NCBI GenBank assembly: GCA_944368155.1
Contig: CALVWW010000010.1
Location: 1-37,567 of the forward strand
From: an uncultured Clostridia bacterium
Lineage (GTDB): Bacteria > Bacillota > Clostridia > Christensenellales > Borkfalkiaceae
Reading direction: 5' to 3'
DNA length: 37,567 nucleotides
Shown: positions 17,140 through 25,160 of the stretch, piece by piece
Numbering within the stretch: the stretch's first letter is position 1
How the letters are laid out: every line of letters starts with the position of its first letter
The notes under the pieces: generated by a model
Databases searched by the model: none
What the model saw: the letters and a program-made list of their open reading frames with translations, nothing else
What the model was told of the DNA's origin: nothing
Program-made: the position numbers and the translations under genes

Positions 17140-18561
17140 ATGAACTTGGAATTTAAGAAGCTTACTATTGATGATATAATTGAAAACCGAGACTACTTCT
17201 GCGCATGCGGATTTCACATCAGCGATTATTCAGCCGCATTTAAATATATGTGGCAGCAATATTTTACAGAATATTATGTAAAGGTGGAGAATTGCCTGGT
17301 ATTTAAGGAGTACTATCAGGGCAGAGTATATTTTCACTATCCGATGTCGAAATGTTGTGAAGAAGATGAACGAAGAGCGCTCGATGCTATCGAACAGTAT
17401 TGCAGACAAAACAACGTGCGCCTTCACTATACATCTGTGCCAAAGGAGCGCATACCATTGATGGTTGAGCGCTATGGGTCTGAGTTGCGCATTAATAACA
17501 GGAGGCGCTGGCGCGATTATCTTTATAATGCTCAGGACTTTGTAACATATTCGGGCAAGAAATATTCAGGCCAGCGCAATCATGTCAATAAATTCAAAAA
17601 GCTTTATCCGCAGTTTGAATTTTGTGAGTTAGGCGCAGATGATGGAGATGAAATAAGAAAGTTTCTGCACGAATTTGCCAGAAGGCAGATTGCCAAGGGA
17701 ACAACGATTGCCCGCGAAGAACTTGAATCGGTGTATAAACTGACTGAAGTGCTCGGCAAACTCGGCTTAAAGGCCGGCGGAATAAGAATTGACGGAAGGC
17801 TAGTTTCATATTCCGTTGGCGAGGTATGCGGCGACCAGTTGATAGTTCATGTCGAAAAGGCGCTTACACAGTATGAAGGCATTTATGCGACGACCGCTCA
17901 CGAGTTTGCCCGCCGTTATGTCACAGAGGAGATAAAGTATATCAACCGTGAGGACGATTCCGGCGATGCAGGACTCAGGAAGAGCAAACTTCAATATAAT
18001 CCTGTTGCGCTGGTAGATAAATATAATATTTTACCGCACCGCGCTATAGACGGCGTGAGTCATCTGCCAAATCTGAATGGCGAACGCATTGAAATACGTG
18101 AAATTACTGATATCAACGCGAATGATTTTTATCGTTTGGAGTATGACAGCGAGCGTAATAAGTATTGGGGTTACAATTGGCGTGAGCACTTCAGCGGCGA
18201 GCCTACGCCTGAATTTTTTATGCGCGGAATACGTGAAGATTTTAAAAATAAGGAAGAAATACCCCTCGGTATTTTTTATCAGCAGGCGCTTGCAGGAGAA
18301 GTTGTTTTACACAATTTCGGATATCGAAATGACTGTGAAATCGGCATGAGACTTCTTCCTGAATTTGAGGGTAAGGGGCTGGCTAAGGAGGCGCTGATTT
18401 TACTCATGAACTACGCGTTCTTCGAGCTCGACATTGAAACTGTATTGGCCAAATGCAACAGGGAAAATGAGAGGAGTAAAAGAACCTTGTTGTCCGCAGG
18501 CATGCGTGAGTGCGGCGAAGACGAGAGGTATTACTATTTCCGTAAGACGGCCTCTATGTAG
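17140..18561 (+). CDS. DUF2156 (lysylphosphatidylglycerol synthase C-terminal type) - GNAT fusion
   Basis: 473 residues from ATG 17140. Residues about 1-300 match the DUF2156 type, with the early FHISDYSAAFKYMWQQYF segment; that family has the double acyltransferase fold of aminoacyl-phosphatidylglycerol synthases. Residues about 330-470 form a GNAT domain (IEIREITDINANDFYRLEYD, then EIGMRLLPEFEGKGLAKEALILLM with the acetyl-CoA loop, then CNRENERSKRTLLSAGM). Fusion of the two suggests transfer of acyl or aminoacyl groups at two sites, substrate unknown. The TTG at 17041 would add 33 residues without homology. It lies downstream of parB behind a terminator; a parS-like site follows it. Confidence 0.8.
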   Translation: MNLEFKKLTIDDIIENRDYFCACGFHISDYSAAFKYMWQQYFTEYYVKVENCLVFKEYYQGRVYFHYPMSKCCEEDERRALDAIEQYCRQNNVRLHYTSVPKERIPLMVERYGSELRINNRRRWRDYLYNAQDFVTYSGKKYSGQRNHVNKFKKLYPQFEFCELGADDGDEIRKFLHEFARRQIAKGTTIAREELESVYKLTEVLGKLGLKAGGIRIDGRLVSYSVGEVCGDQLIVHVEKALTQYEGIYATTAHEFARRYVTEEIKYINREDDSGDAGLRKSKLQYNPVALVDKYNILPHRAIDGVSHLPNLNGERIEIREITDINANDFYRLEYDSERNKYWGYNWREHFSGEPTPEFFMRGIREDFKNKEEIPLGIFYQQALAGEVVLHNFGYRNDCEIGMRLLPEFEGKGLAKEALILLMNYAFFELDIETVLAKCNRENERSKRTLLSAGMRECGEDERYYYFRKTASM

Positions 18562-18590
18562 AGCTTGTATGATTTGAAGAATAACATTGC

Positions 18591-18606
18591 AGTTTCACGG
18601 GAAACA
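18591..18606 (+). promoter_or_regulatory. parS: parS-like site
   Basis: AGTTTCACGGGAAACA: 14 of 16 parS positions, 30 bases after the fusion gene stop. Confidence 0.55.
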
Positions 18607-18657
18607 ATATGTAAAAAATGCACAAAAATGTAGTGGCGCAATAAAATTTAAAGCAAA

Positions 18658-18963
18658 ATGGACAAAAAATTTTTAATTAAATCTATAGTATTCAATACCT
18701 TATGGCTTGCATGGATAGGGCTTTCGGTTTTTTTCGGATTTCTGATTGCGAAGGCTTTATTCCCTGATAATCTGTTGACGCTTATTCCGTTCAGCCTGAT
18801 ATTTATTGTTGTTGGAATCGTTCCGGCAGCATTTGCATTCCGCAAGCTTTATAAAAGCGGAAATCAGAAACCTGCAGATAACGGAAGGAGTGACCTTAAG
18901 TCTGAGGAAGAGCAATCATCAATAACTTCCGTTGAAGGATGCAAAGGGGATAATGACAATTAA
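18658..18963 (+). CDS. Small membrane protein of unknown function
   Basis: 101 residues. Two hydrophobic segments (about 10-32 and 38-62) are followed by a hydrophilic, acidic tail of about 35 residues (KSEEEQSSITSVEGCKGDNDN). I recognise no family. The ribosome site is poor, which lowers confidence in the start, but the hydrophobic pattern and open frame look real. It is preceded by a parS-like site and followed by a strong hairpin at 19050. Confidence 0.6.
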   Translation: MDKKFLIKSIVFNTLWLAWIGLSVFFGFLIAKALFPDNLLTLIPFSLIFIVVGIVPAAFAFRKLYKSGNQKPADNGRSDLKSEEEQSSITSVEGCKGDNDN

Positions 18964-19049
18964 AGTTAATACAAGTAAATTTTAACTTCATGCATGGGTA
19001 TGGGGCAAGAAGTAACTGAACTTTGCCGGAGTCAGTATCTTATAAAATC

Positions 19050-19090
19050 AAAGGGTGCAAACACACTGAAAAGTGTGTTTGCACCCTTTT
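19050..19090. terminator. Bidirectional terminator
   Basis: Perfect 17-bp stem (AAAGGGTGCAAACACAC, 19050-19066, with 19073-19089) and a 6-base loop, between converging genes (18658 rightward, aldo/keto reductase leftward). Confidence 0.8.
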
Positions 19091-19225
19091 GACTCACAGA
19101 GTATGCTTTTAAATGAGGGATGCGTATTATACTGCCTTTATCTGAAAGTAAGTCATTGCAGAATAGTTTTATGTGCAGAAATAAGCGATTTTGAATAGTT
19201 ATATTGTTAAATTTTGTCGGATTGT

Positions 19226-20083
19226 TTATTTGCCCATCTGCGAGTTGACAATGCTCATGAACCACTCTACTGTGTTCGGGTCGTAGTGGGAGAAGAAGGC
19301 GCTTTCACTCTCGTCGAGTGCAGACAGCTTTGCCATGTCGTCGCCTGTGAGCTGGAAGTCGAACACGTTGAAGTTTTCGGCCATTCTCTCTTTGCGAACT
19401 GATTTGGGAATTACAATAACTCCGCTCTGAATCATAAACCTGAGTGCAGTCTGGGCAACCGACTTGCCGTATTTCTCGCCGATTTCTTTTACTGTACTGT
19501 TGGTAAAGAAATCTTTTCTGCCTTCTGCAAAGGGCCCCCAGCTTTCATGTGCAATGCCGTACTTCTCCATTATTGCATGCGCAGTCTTTTGTTGCTGGAA
19601 GATGTGCGTTTCCACCTGGTTTACAGCCGGCTTTATTTCGCAGAAATTATTTATGTCGATAAGTCTGTCGGGATAGAAATTTGAAACGCCTATCGCGCGC
19701 ACCTTACCGTCACGGTATGCCTTTTCCATCGCGCGGTAGCTTCCGTAATAATCGCCGAAGGGCTGATGAATGAGCAGCAGGTCTATATAGTCGGTCTTAA
19801 GTTCCTTCAAGGAGTGTTCTATCGACTTTGCCGCAGCGCTCTCTCCCGCATTGGTTATCCATATCTTGGTTGTTACAAAAAATTCACTGCGGGGGATGCC
19901 GCTCTTTTTAATTGCTTTGCCTACACCGCTTTCGTTTGCATAGGCCTGAGCGGTGTCAATCGAACGGTAGCCGACGGCAATAGCGTCGGAAACGCATCTT
20001 TCGCATTCAGCGGGGTCTACCTGATATACGCCGTAGCCCAGAACCGGCATCTTTACTCCGTTGTTCAAAAGTCTGTATTCCAT
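19226..20083 (-). CDS. Aldo/keto reductase
   Basis: 285 residues with the complete catalytic tetrad of the family: Asp43 and Tyr48 in DTAQAY, Lys73 in TTKIW and His106 in LLIHQPF. The GVSNF and late PKSVRKERMAEN segments bind NADP(H). It reduces carbonyl groups with NADPH; the substrate cannot be told (closest in pattern to 2,5-diketogluconate/methylglyoxal-type reductases). AAGGAGG precedes ATG 20083. It diverges from the LysR gene at 20504 and is its likely target. Confidence 0.93.
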   Translation of the reverse strand: MEYRLLNNGVKMPVLGYGVYQVDPAECERCVSDAIAVGYRSIDTAQAYANESGVGKAIKKSGIPRSEFFVTTKIWITNAGESAAAKSIEHSLKELKTDYIDLLLIHQPFGDYYGSYRAMEKAYRDGKVRAIGVSNFYPDRLIDINNFCEIKPAVNQVETHIFQQQKTAHAIMEKYGIAHESWGPFAEGRKDFFTNSTVKEIGEKYGKSVAQTALRFMIQSGVIVIPKSVRKERMAENFNVFDFQLTGDDMAKLSALDESESAFFSHYDPNTVEWFMSIVNSQMGK

Positions 20084-20115
20084 ATTAAAATTTCCTCCTT
20101 AAATTTTTCACTTAT

Positions 20116-20144
20116 ATTATATATGTCTTGAGCTTGCATGTCCA
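20116..20144 (-). promoter_or_regulatory. Sigma-A-like promoter of the aldo/keto reductase gene
   Basis: On the minus strand TGGACA (20144-20139), 17 bases, TATAAT (20121-20116); about 30 bases before the ATG. Confidence 0.6.
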
Positions 20145-20164
20145 TTTGAAATATGTTACAATAG

Positions 20165-20183
20165 TATTAACTAAAATTTAATA
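20165..20183. promoter_or_regulatory. Possible LysR operator
   Basis: TATTAA (20165-20170) and TTAATA (20178-20183) with a 7-base AT spacer fit the T-N11-A shape bound by LysR regulators, just upstream of the reductase -35 box. The rest of the 20184-20503 gap holds nothing I recognise. Confidence 0.35.
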
Positions 20184-20503
20184 GTGCTGTGATAACTATA
20201 TCAATTTTTAATATAGCTGAAATTGCCACGTCTTTAAAAAGAGCTTATCGCGCTGTAGAGAACTGTCGCATAGCTTCAGATTATAGTCGGATAATTTTTG
20301 ATTAGTGCGGTAGTATGGCCGATTTAACTGCGTTTTAACGCTTATCAGATTGGCTTGAAGTATTGCCGCCCGTGCTGTGAAAATAAAATTGGGGGCCGCA
20401 TATGCCCCAAATAATGCAAAGCCGGCAACTGCGGACACAGTTTTTTATGTTAAAAAAGTTTTTGCAAATTGGGCCCGCATATTGCCGAATGAGCGAGGTT
20501 TTC

Positions 20504-21388
20504 ATGCTTGAAAGTTTAAAAATTTTTGTTTCCGTGGCTGAGCGCGGCAGTATAAACAGCGGTGCCGAAGCCTGCTTCATAACTCCGCCTGCTGCAATGA
20601 AGCGCATTAATTCGCTGGAGGATGAGCTCGGGCTAAGGCTGTTCGAGCGCAGCGGGAGGGGGGTTAAGCTCACGCCTGCGGGCAAAAGTTATCTTGCTGA
20701 CGCCAAAAACATTATTGCGCTGGCCGAACAAGCCACGGCAAATGCGCGCAGGGCGGCCGGCGGCAGCATTGTTGTGCGGGCAGGCACATCTATTTTGAAT
20801 CCCTGCAGGCCGCTGATAGAACTCTGGAATTCCTTTACGGAGCAGTATCCGCAATTTCGTATAGAGATAGTGCCCTTTACCGACAGCGTGGCCGAATTAT
20901 CGGAGATATACGCCCATCTCGGGCGCCGTTTTGACGTCATGTTCGGGGTGTACGATAAATTGGCGGCACGGCGGCTGTTTAATCTGTTGCCTGTCGGCGA
21001 AAGTCCGTTTGTAATTTGCGTACCTTCGTCGCATCGTCTGAGCGCAAAAAAACAAATCAGCCCAGAAGACCTTGCGGGCGAACGAGTGATAATCGTTAAA
21101 ATGGGACTCAGCCCCACTGTGGATAAAATACGTGCAGAAATGGAAAAACACCCCGATATATGCCTCATCGATTCACCTGAATTCTATGATATAGGCGTGT
21201 TCAACCGCGTAGCGGCGGAGGGGGTGTTGTTGCTGTCTGTCGCCTATTGGGCCGATGTTCACCCGTCGGTAACATCTGTGCCGCTTAAATCGGAGTTAAG
21301 ACAGGCATACGGCATTATATATCCCTTGAATCCGCCGCAGCAGATAGAAAAATTTATCGGCATAATCGGAGCAAATTACGGTTATTGA
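20504..21388 (+). CDS. LysR-family transcriptional regulator
   Basis: 294 residues from ATG 20504 with a GAGG site 6 bases upstream. MLESLKIFVSVAERGSINSG is the start of the winged helix-turn-helix, with LEDELGLRLFERSGRGVKLTPAGKSYL completing it (to about residue 64). Residues about 90-290 are the periplasmic-binding-like effector domain. Divergent from an aldo/keto reductase that it probably controls in response to a small molecule. In-frame starts at 20402 and 20489 lie upstream but lack homology. Confidence 0.92.
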   Translation: MLESLKIFVSVAERGSINSGAEACFITPPAAMKRINSLEDELGLRLFERSGRGVKLTPAGKSYLADAKNIIALAEQATANARRAAGGSIVVRAGTSILNPCRPLIELWNSFTEQYPQFRIEIVPFTDSVAELSEIYAHLGRRFDVMFGVYDKLAARRLFNLLPVGESPFVICVPSSHRLSAKKQISPEDLAGERVIIVKMGLSPTVDKIRAEMEKHPDICLIDSPEFYDIGVFNRVAAEGVLLLSVAYWADVHPSVTSVPLKSELRQAYGIIYPLNPPQQIEKFIGIIGANYGY

Positions 21389-21434
21389 CATTAAATACAG
21401 AACGGCAAAGTCTGACGGCGGCATGAAATAAAAA

Positions 21435-21489
21435 GTTAAACTCGGCGGCCGCGGATATTTTCCGCGGCCGCCGAGTTTAACGTGAAACA
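21435..21489. repeat. Perfect 21-bp hairpin overlapping a parS-like site
   Basis: Arms 21435-21455 and 21461-21481 are perfect complements (core CTCGGCGGCCGCGGA) with a 5-base loop. The right arm runs into AGTTTAACGTGAAACA (21474-21489), which matches 14 of 16 parS bases. It may end lysR transcription and bind ParB. Confidence 0.6.
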
Positions 21490-21627
21490 TTCGTTTGAAT
21501 GCGCGTTGGTCGCGGCATATATGGGGGTTAACCGGTCATTTACGGCGGCGCAGAAGTTGCGCTGAATCCGCGTAAAGAAACAGGCTATCCCCCGGGATAT
21601 GCCTCATATACTTTAAATCAGGGGAAT

Positions 21628-21665
21628 CTTAAGCCGCGCAGTGCAAAAGCACTGCGCGGCTTAAG
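21628..21665. terminator. Bidirectional hairpin terminator
   Basis: Perfect 17-bp arms (CTTAAGCCGCGCAGTGC, 21628-21644, with 21649-21665) and an AAAA loop, between the converging lysR and ypeB genes. No long T run. Confidence 0.65.
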
Positions 21666-21748
21666 TGTGTCGCGTTCTTGACTTTCGCAGTTTAAGCCTT
21701 GCAGACTGCCGTGTATGAACGCGCTGTTCAATAATTTTTAGTTGTCAC

Positions 21749-23569
21749 TTACATCAGCGCGTTGCCGACAACGGTGAATACGTCGACTTCGGTTCCGTTT
21801 TCTGCGCTCAGATAAACGTAGTACTTCCTTCCGCCGTAGCTGCCGCAGAATTCATATGCGAGCGTCTCTTTGCCGTTCTTCGGAATAATTGCAAGGCGGG
21901 AACTTTCAACTTCAAGCATTCCGCCGAGTTTTGCCTCTGCCTGCGCTTTGGTAATCGAAGGACTTTCAATGCTTCTTTGGGTGTGGTTCAAAACATAGGG
22001 TAAAGCCTCGACACCCGTCACTATGCCTCGTTCTTCACACACTTTTACCTTTACCATATCGGGATATACAGCCACTCCGTTCTGGGTGTACACAAAATTG
22101 AGGTTGCATGTCGTGCCGCTTTCTCCCGACCATACGCAGGTCATGTCGTCGAAGCCGGTCGCTTTCAAAAAGTTCTGCGCAATAGTTATGCAGTTTTCAA
22201 CTGAAAAATTGTTGTCTGTGCATTCTTTATAGCTGTCGAACATTACAAGCCTGCCGCCCGCTTTGGATACCTGTGCAAAGTATTCTTCGCCTTTTTCAGT
22301 CATCATACGCACGTTGTAGGCCGTGAGCTGGTGCGCTGTGGCTTCTCCCGTGCACTTTGTTTCGGTTATGCCGTAGTCTTTGAACCACTGCATGCACAGC
22401 TCTTCGGCGCGTCCGTCGGAAATTTCTTCCAAACCTTCCAGGCTGAGTGCGCTTGTCTTTTCGGTATTTTCGGCAAACGGGCCGTCATATATTTCTTTCG
22501 GAGTCTCCACCGCGGGGTCGACATATCCTTCGAATCCTTCGAAAATCATTCCCTTGCCCGACAGAGCGTCCATTATGTCCTTGTCGGTGCAGCCCGTCGT
22601 CAGACCGTTCAGAAATTCCTTCAGCTGCCTGTTGCATTCATACATATATTCTATGCTCGCCCGCTGCGAGGACGAGAGATTTTCCCCCTCGGCAACAGTT
22701 ATAAGCATGCCCTGTGCACTCTCGCCCACACGGTTGATGAATGCCGTCATGCTGCGCGTAAGTTCGCCTGCGACCGGCAGACGTTCTATAGCGCTCTCCG
22801 CCATTTCGCTCTCTACGGCAATATCAGTGAAAATTCTGGCTCTGTCGCCCGAAGAGGAGGATATCCTCGCCTTTGCAAGGTTAGAGTCGAGGTTATCGAC
22901 GATGGAATTGAGTTCGTATAGGGAATGAGTGGTGTTTGCCGCCATATCGGCCTGCATGCCGTTCATATTTATCCAGCCGAAGGTGAGCATGGTGCCGAGC
23001 GCAAGGGTGGATACGCCGAGTGCGATAACGGCCGCCAGCCATCCGCCGAAGCCGGGGGTGCGCTCCTTTTTCTGTTTGCGCTTTTCCGCCCTCACTTTAA
23101 GGTCGTGTTCGCGTTTTGCTATTTTTGCGTTCAGCCTGGCTTCGCGGCGGGCCTTTGCCGCCTCGGTTTTGGCAATTCTTGCCTGCTTTTTCTCCTCGAG
23201 CCGCTCGCTGCGCGATTTGCTCTTAAGTGCCTCGCGGCGGGCAAGGCGCTGTTCCTTTCTCTCGGCCTGCTTATTTTTCAAAGCAGCTGCGCGCTCCTCT
23301 CTCTTCTGCTTATGCTCGAGCTTTTTCTCCAGCCTTCTCTGCTGTTTTTCCGCTTTAAGTCTGGCGGCGTCAAGCTTGCGCTGTTCCGCGGCGCTGATTT
23401 TAACGTCCGTTTTTTTGTTCTTTGAGGAGTCCGCCTTTTCCGCGGCGGCGCTCTTTACGGTGCGCGTCTTTGCGTCCGCAGACTTTGCCGCGCCGCCCGA
23501 CTTTGCTCCCGTCTTTTTTTCAAGGCTCTCGGCCTTCTTTGTTCCGCTCGAAATTTTTCTCTCGCTCAT
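21749..23569 (-). CDS. ypeB: Germination protein YpeB with long charged N-terminal extension
   Basis: 606 residues from ATG 23569, which has AGGAGGG 5 bases upstream; an earlier in-frame start at 23590 overlaps sleB. Residues about 175-210 hold a membrane segment (FGGWLAAVIALGVSTLALG) and everything after is YpeB-like: the DMAANTTHSLYELNSIVDNLDSNLAKA segment, then PepSY-type repeats towards the C-terminus. YpeB stabilises the cortex-lytic enzyme SleB in the spore; the pair is adjacent here, sleB first. Odd feature: about 170 residues of Lys/Arg/Glu/Ala-rich, probably coiled-coil sequence before the membrane segment, missing in ordinary YpeB of about 450 residues. Confidence 0.92.
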   Translation of the reverse strand: MSERKISSGTKKAESLEKKTGAKSGGAAKSADAKTRTVKSAAAEKADSSKNKKTDVKISAAEQRKLDAARLKAEKQQRRLEKKLEHKQKREERAAALKNKQAERKEQRLARREALKSKSRSERLEEKKQARIAKTEAAKARREARLNAKIAKREHDLKVRAEKRKQKKERTPGFGGWLAAVIALGVSTLALGTMLTFGWINMNGMQADMAANTTHSLYELNSIVDNLDSNLAKARISSSSGDRARIFTDIAVESEMAESAIERLPVAGELTRSMTAFINRVGESAQGMLITVAEGENLSSSQRASIEYMYECNRQLKEFLNGLTTGCTDKDIMDALSGKGMIFEGFEGYVDPAVETPKEIYDGPFAENTEKTSALSLEGLEEISDGRAEELCMQWFKDYGITETKCTGEATAHQLTAYNVRMMTEKGEEYFAQVSKAGGRLVMFDSYKECTDNNFSVENCITIAQNFLKATGFDDMTCVWSGESGTTCNLNFVYTQNGVAVYPDMVKVKVCEERGIVTGVEALPYVLNHTQRSIESPSITKAQAEAKLGGMLEVESSRLAIIPKNGKETLAYEFCGSYGGRKYYVYLSAENGTEVDVFTVVGNALM

Positions 23570-23579
23570 TTCAGCCCTC

Positions 23580-24326
23580 CTATATTGCAAAGACGTGTCT
23601 GCCGATGGTCATGACCGTCTCCCTTGAAAAAATCCAGCTGCTCGTTGCAGTTGCGGGGTTGTAATAGTACAGGCACCCGTAGGTAGGGTCCCAGCCGTTC
23701 ATTGCGTCCTGCGCGGCGTTTATCGCCGTCTGGTCGGGCGTAAGGTTTATCTGCCCGTCGTTTACCGCGGTGAAGGCGTTCTTCTGGTATATCACGCCCG
23801 AAATGGTGTTGGGGAATTCGGAAGATTTCACCCTGTTCAGAACGACGGCTCCTACGGCGACCTGCCCTACGTAGCTTTCGCCGCGCGCCTCGCCGTATAT
23901 GCACCTTGCTAAAAGGTACAAATCTGAGCTTGTGTAGTCGGAATTTTCACCCGAACCTGTGCCGGAACCGCTGTCGGACGAGCCGTTCTCCAGCACGCGC
24001 ACGGAGTCGTTCATGCCGAGAGCGGCATAAGTTGCCTTGCCGCAGATTCCGTCGGGTGTAAGTCCGTTCTTCTGTTGGAAATATTTTACGGCCTTTGCCG
24101 TCGCGGGCCCGTAAACTCCGTCGACGCTGCCGTCGTAATACCCCCAGTTTTTCAGCCTCCGCTGAACTTCTTCAACTTCGCCCCCGCGCGCACCCTGCCT
24201 CAGAACGGCTGCATATGCCGCCGGCTGGGCAAAATAGTTGTCGCTTTTCGTGGCAAAGGTAGCCGCGCCCGCACAAACTGCGGCCGCGGAGAGCGTTGCC
24301 AGGGCTATACTAAGTGCTTTTTTCAT
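23580..24326 (-). CDS. sleB: Spore cortex-lytic enzyme SleB
   Basis: 248 residues. A signal peptide (about 1-25) is followed by a peptidoglycan-binding domain (about 40-105: LRQGARGGEVEEVQRRL...YDGSVDGVYGPATAKAVKYFQ), a Gly/Ser linker (about 112-130), and the SleB/CwlJ hydrolase domain. The latter has LARCIYGEARGESYVGQVAVGAVVLNRV with the catalytic Glu. It is a lytic transglycosylase that opens the spore cortex at germination. AAGGAGG precedes ATG 24326. ypeB starts 10 bases after the stop, so the two form an operon. Confidence 0.96.
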   Translation of the reverse strand: MKKALSIALATLSAAAVCAGAATFATKSDNYFAQPAAYAAVLRQGARGGEVEEVQRRLKNWGYYDGSVDGVYGPATAKAVKYFQQKNGLTPDGICGKATYAALGMNDSVRVLENGSSDSGSGTGSGENSDYTSSDLYLLARCIYGEARGESYVGQVAVGAVVLNRVKSSEFPNTISGVIYQKNAFTAVNDGQINLTPDQTAINAAQDAMNGWDPTYGCLYYYNPATATSSWIFSRETVMTIGRHVFAI

Positions 24327-24415
24327 CTTTCCTCCTTAAAACGCTCCCTGCGGGAGCTCAAAGTATATGTGTCAAAACTTTCCCGGCGCGCATATGCCCC
24401 GTATTGCGGAGTGCA

Positions 24416-24946
24416 TCAGTCGAAAAAGTCTGAAATTATGTCATAAATTAGCGAACGGTAAGTCACGTCCTGCGTGGCGGAAGTAAAGCACAGCGGCGGG
24501 TATAAAACACACCACCAATTGTCGCCCGTGCCTTCGCCCAGCTCGATTATGAGCGCGTCATATTCTCCGCTCTCCAGCGTCAGGTCGCCGTAAACGCGCG
24601 TGGGGAACTGCTCGCTCCTCACTTCAGCCCTTGCGCCGTAAGAATACCCGTTTTCGCGCAGAGTTTTATCGCATACGTCCGCGATTGCGTCGATGTTGGC
24701 GTTTATCAGCTCTACGGCGTCCTCCTTCGAACGGCTGCTTGCCGCCAGCGGCGTAATAAATTCCACAACGGCGTCTTTCACCTTGTATTTTACGCTCTGG
24801 TCGGCTTCTGAGTTGGAGTTTGCCCGCACGTGTATGCGCAGATACTCGGCGTTGCCGCTCTCACCGCCGCAGGCGCCGCAGACCGCAAATATTACCGTTG
24901 CAATTATTATGAAGAATACAAAAAAAGTTATACCAAAATTTTTCAT
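24416..24946 (-). CDS. spoIIR: Stage II sporulation protein R
   Basis: 176 residues with an N-terminal membrane or signal segment (about 5-25). YLRIHVRANSNSEADQSVKY, VVEFITPLA, and WWCVLYPPLCF are SpoIIR signatures. SpoIIR is secreted by the forespore and triggers SpoIIGA processing of pro-sigma-E in the mother cell. It lies 89 bases upstream of sleB in the same direction. The ribosome site is weak (AAAAGACGT). Its presence is strong evidence of endospore formation. Confidence 0.96.
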   Translation of the reverse strand: MKNFGITFFVFFIIIATVIFAVCGACGGESGNAEYLRIHVRANSNSEADQSVKYKVKDAVVEFITPLAASSRSKEDAVELINANIDAIADVCDKTLRENGYSYGARAEVRSEQFPTRVYGDLTLESGEYDALIIELGEGTGDNWWCVLYPPLCFTSATQDVTYRSLIYDIISDFFD

Positions 24947-25160
24947 ACGTCTTTTATTGCCCGCAAACTCTCCGTTTATACCTTCATTTTTTGTGACTCC
25001 GATAAATTTAATGTTGTCATTACTTACTCAAAACGCCGGCCGCCGACTGTCTTTTGCGGAGCAAATTATGGGATATTTTGTCCGATTATTATTTTTCTTG
25101 ACGAAAACGTATAAATGTATTAAAATATTGTTGTTGAAAAAAGTTACAGGGAGAATATGA
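24947..25160. other. Divergent promoter region of spoIIR and the DUF3137-LemA operon
   Basis: Noncoding. The rightward promoter is listed separately; no clear sigma-F or sigma-A promoter was read for spoIIR. Confidence 0.4.
25098..25126 (+). promoter_or_regulatory. Sigma-A-like promoter of the DUF3137-LemA operon
   Basis: TTGACG (25098-25103), 17 bases, TAAAAT (25121-25126); start codon 35 bases later. Confidence 0.7.

Noticed and set aside
22925-23627. Long rightward open frames over ypeB
   Set aside because: Antisense to the Lys/Arg/Glu-rich YpeB region, where codon bias leaves other frames open.
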